Source: Chloroflexota bacterium (lineage in GTDB: Bacteria > Chloroflexota > Limnocylindria > Limnocylindrales > CSP1-4). Taken from it: 5,827 nt of DNA. Where the stretch lies: NCBI GenBank assembly GCA_017860675.1, contig JAGDMV010000160.1, positions 1-5,827 on the forward strand, given 5' to 3'. Positions 4,527-5,827 of this stretch are shown here, piece after piece (position 1 is the first letter of the stretch; each line of letters opens with the position of its first letter). A program made the translations under genes and the position numbers. The notes beneath the pieces are model-generated. The model was not told where the DNA came from. It worked only from the letters and a program-made list of their open reading frames with translations, and ran no database searches.

Positions 4527-5827
4527 CCCACCCCGGCTGCGAACGCCCGGCAGGCCATCGCCCGCTCGAGGTCGTCGACCGCCTCCCGCAGCTGGCGGTC
4601 GAGCGTCGGCAGCCGATCGCCATGCTCGGCGATCACCGCGCGGGCCCGGATCGCGACGTCCTCCAGCGGCCGGTCGAACGGGAACAGCCGGGTGATATAG
4701 GCACGGACGAACGGGTGCTCGCGCTCCGCCGCGATCTCCGGGATCGAGCTGAAGAAGCGCTCGACGTACGGCTCCAGGATGACTGCCTGGTGGGGATGGC
4801 GGAAGCCGGCCATAGCCGCCCGGTCGAGGTGGAAGGAGCCGTAGCCCGCGCCGTTGATACGGCTCCAGGCGTCGGCCTTCGTGGCCGGATCGGGTCGCCC
4901 GACGGCGGCCGCGAGCGACTCCCGAGCGCCCCGGTCGGTGCGGTCGGCCGCCTTCTCCGCCTCGAGGCGGGCGGCGGCCCCGGGCAGGTCGTGGGCGACG
5001 GCCGCCCGGACGATCCCCCAGCGCATGTCCTGGTCCAGCTGCAGGCCGGGTCGCTCCCGCCGCCCGTCGGCCACCTCGGCCAGGGCGGCAACGTCGGCAG
5101 GGTCGGCCAGGGCGGCGATGGCCGCCCGGAGCCAGGCGATCCGTCGATCCCCCGGCGGCAGCCCCGGCAGCGTTGCCATCGCGCCGGCCACGAAGCGCGA
5201 CGATTCGGCGATGCGCCGCTCCTCGGGTACGTACCGGGCGAGCGCGCCGGTGGCCAGGTCCAGCACCGTGGTGACGATCTCGATCTCCTTCTCGGCGGGC
5301 AGCAGGTCGCCGACCAGGCCGAGGAAGGCAGTCGAGCGCAGCCCGCGGTCGCGCACCATCTGCCCCAGCGTGCCCCACAGCTGGGCGCGCAGCAGCGCGT
5401 CGTCGAGGCGCGGCAGGAGCGCCGGCAGGTTTGCCAGCGAGACGTCGTCGAGGGCGACCTTGGCGTAGGCGTGATCATCGTGGTTGGGGAAGACGAGGAG
5501 CGGGGCCGGCAGGCCCACGGCCTCGGCGACCTCGGTCGACGGCCCGTCGAGGCGAGCCGGCACCCCATCGACCGCAGGCCTCCCGCCAGGCCCGTCGTGG
5601 ACCAGGGCGACCCGGGTCACGTGGGGCCGGACGATCGCGTGCTCGGCTGGGGCCGTCTGCTCCACGGCGAGCCTCGTCAGGCGGCCATCACGGGCCTCCC
5701 AGCGCGCGGCGAGCGTGTTGAGCGACGCGGTCTCCAGCCACGATCCGGCCCAGACGGAGAGCGACCGCCCGCTCCCGGCCTCGAGCGCGGCCAGGAAGTC
5801 GGCGAGCGTGGCGTTGCCCCAGGCATG
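4523..5827 (-). CDS. pepN: Aminopeptidase N (M1 family, actinobacterial type), C-terminal half
   Basis: This is a cytoplasmic zinc metallo-aminopeptidase that removes N-terminal residues from peptides. The frame is open to the window edge at 5827, and 434 residues are visible, roughly the last half of a protein usually near 850 residues. The HExxH zinc site lies upstream, outside the window. The visible part starts with HAWGNATLADFLAALEAGSG and SLSVWAGSWLETASLNTL, the conserved segment at the end of the catalytic region in PepN of high-GC bacteria. A short beta-rich section follows (VTRVALVHDG), then FPNHDDHAYAKVALD, matching the usual LPNDDDLTYAK. After that comes the all-helical ERAP1_C-like domain (LLRAQLWGTLGQMVRD; LDQDMRWGIVRAAVAHD; FFSSIPEIAAEREHPFVRAY), ending at TGA 4525-4523. 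The GTG at 5665 is internal, not a start. The downstream TPR gene begins within the stop codon (ATGA), which suggests translational coupling. Confidence 0.93.
   Translation of the reverse strand, partial: HAWGNATLADFLAALEAGSGRSLSVWAGSWLETASLNTLAARWEARDGRLTRLAVEQTAPAEHAIVRPHVTRVALVHDGPGGRPAVDGVPARLDGPSTEVAEAVGLPAPLLVFPNHDDHAYAKVALDDVSLANLPALLPRLDDALLRAQLWGTLGQMVRDRGLRSTAFLGLVGDLLPAEKEIEIVTTVLDLATGALARYVPEERRIAESSRFVAGAMATLPGLPPGDRRIAWLRAAIAALADPADVAALAEVADGRRERPGLQLDQDMRWGIVRAAVAHDLPGAAARLEAEKAADRTDRGARESLAAAVGRPDPATKADAWSRINGAGYGSFHLDRAAMAGFRHPHQAVILEPYVERFFSSIPEIAAEREHPFVRAYITRLFPFDRPLEDVAIRARAVIAEHGDRLPTLDRQLREAVDDLERAMACRAFAAGVG

Noticed and set aside
5076..5116. 14-bp direct repeat tcggccagggcggc at 5076-5089 and 5103-5116
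   Set aside because: The spacing is 27 nt (nine codons) within pepN, and it encodes similar Ala/Leu-rich helix residues. Codon bias explains it, and the frame is kept.
4182..5378. Minus-strand 398-codon open frame overlapping the aminopeptidase gene
   Set aside because: It is a shifted frame of pepN with low-complexity Arg/Gly/Pro content. The pepN frame carries clear family motifs instead. The last part of this frame does hold the 12 residues after ATG 4526, but only because of the duplication frameshift.
4854..5468. Plus-strand 204-codon open frame opposite pepN
   Set aside because: It is antisense to pepN, Ser/Arg/Ala-rich and without a ribosome binding site or family motif.

Overview
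The window is very GC-rich (clearly above 70% by eye) with strong G/C preference at third codon positions. The gene content (CUT1-type sugar ABC ATPase, ribokinase, sugar-locus SDR, ADP-ribose-type Nudix hydrolase, actinobacterial-type aminopeptidase N) suits a high-GC soil- or sediment-type bacterium. Chloroflexota (Limnocylindria-like) or Actinomycetota are the best guesses; this is inference and no phylogenetic marker is present. No rRNA, tRNA, CRISPR array, insertion sequence or phage gene was seen.

Layout. Positions 1-3985 carry five closely spaced plus-strand genes. They are the C-terminal part of a MalK/UgpC-type ABC ATPase (1-579), a six-helix conserved membrane protein of unknown function (592-1386), a ribokinase-family sugar kinase (1407-2309), an NAD-type short-chain dehydrogenase (2395-3312) and a Nudix hydrolase (3347-3985). 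The gaps are 12, 20, 85 and 34 nt, so one transcript could cover them all. The minus strand carries the C-terminal half of an M1 aminopeptidase N (5827-4523). It overlaps, through an ATGA stop/start, a small TPR protein gene (4526-4004) that converges on the Nudix gene with an 18-nt gap.

How the genes may work together. The plus-strand set looks like a carbohydrate import and catabolism operon: an ATPase for sugar uptake, a kinase that phosphorylates a pentose-like sugar, and a dehydrogenase that oxidises or reduces a sugar or polyol. The Nudix enzyme probably handles ADP-ribose or a similar nucleotide. The substrate cannot be read from the sequence. The minus-strand pair is a separate unit for peptide turnover.

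Three anomalies stand out. (1) The membrane protein has no ATG, GTG or TTG that would include its whole first helix. Its open frame continues back to an ACG with a well-spaced Shine-Dalgarno sequence. (2) The SDR has Met where the catalytic Tyr of YxxxK belongs. (3) The TPR gene is out of frame because of a 22-bp tandem duplication next to its start; removing one unit restores a 166-residue, three-TPR protein that starts at the ATGA overlap. I see no wholly new system here. These are local oddities in otherwise recognisable genes.
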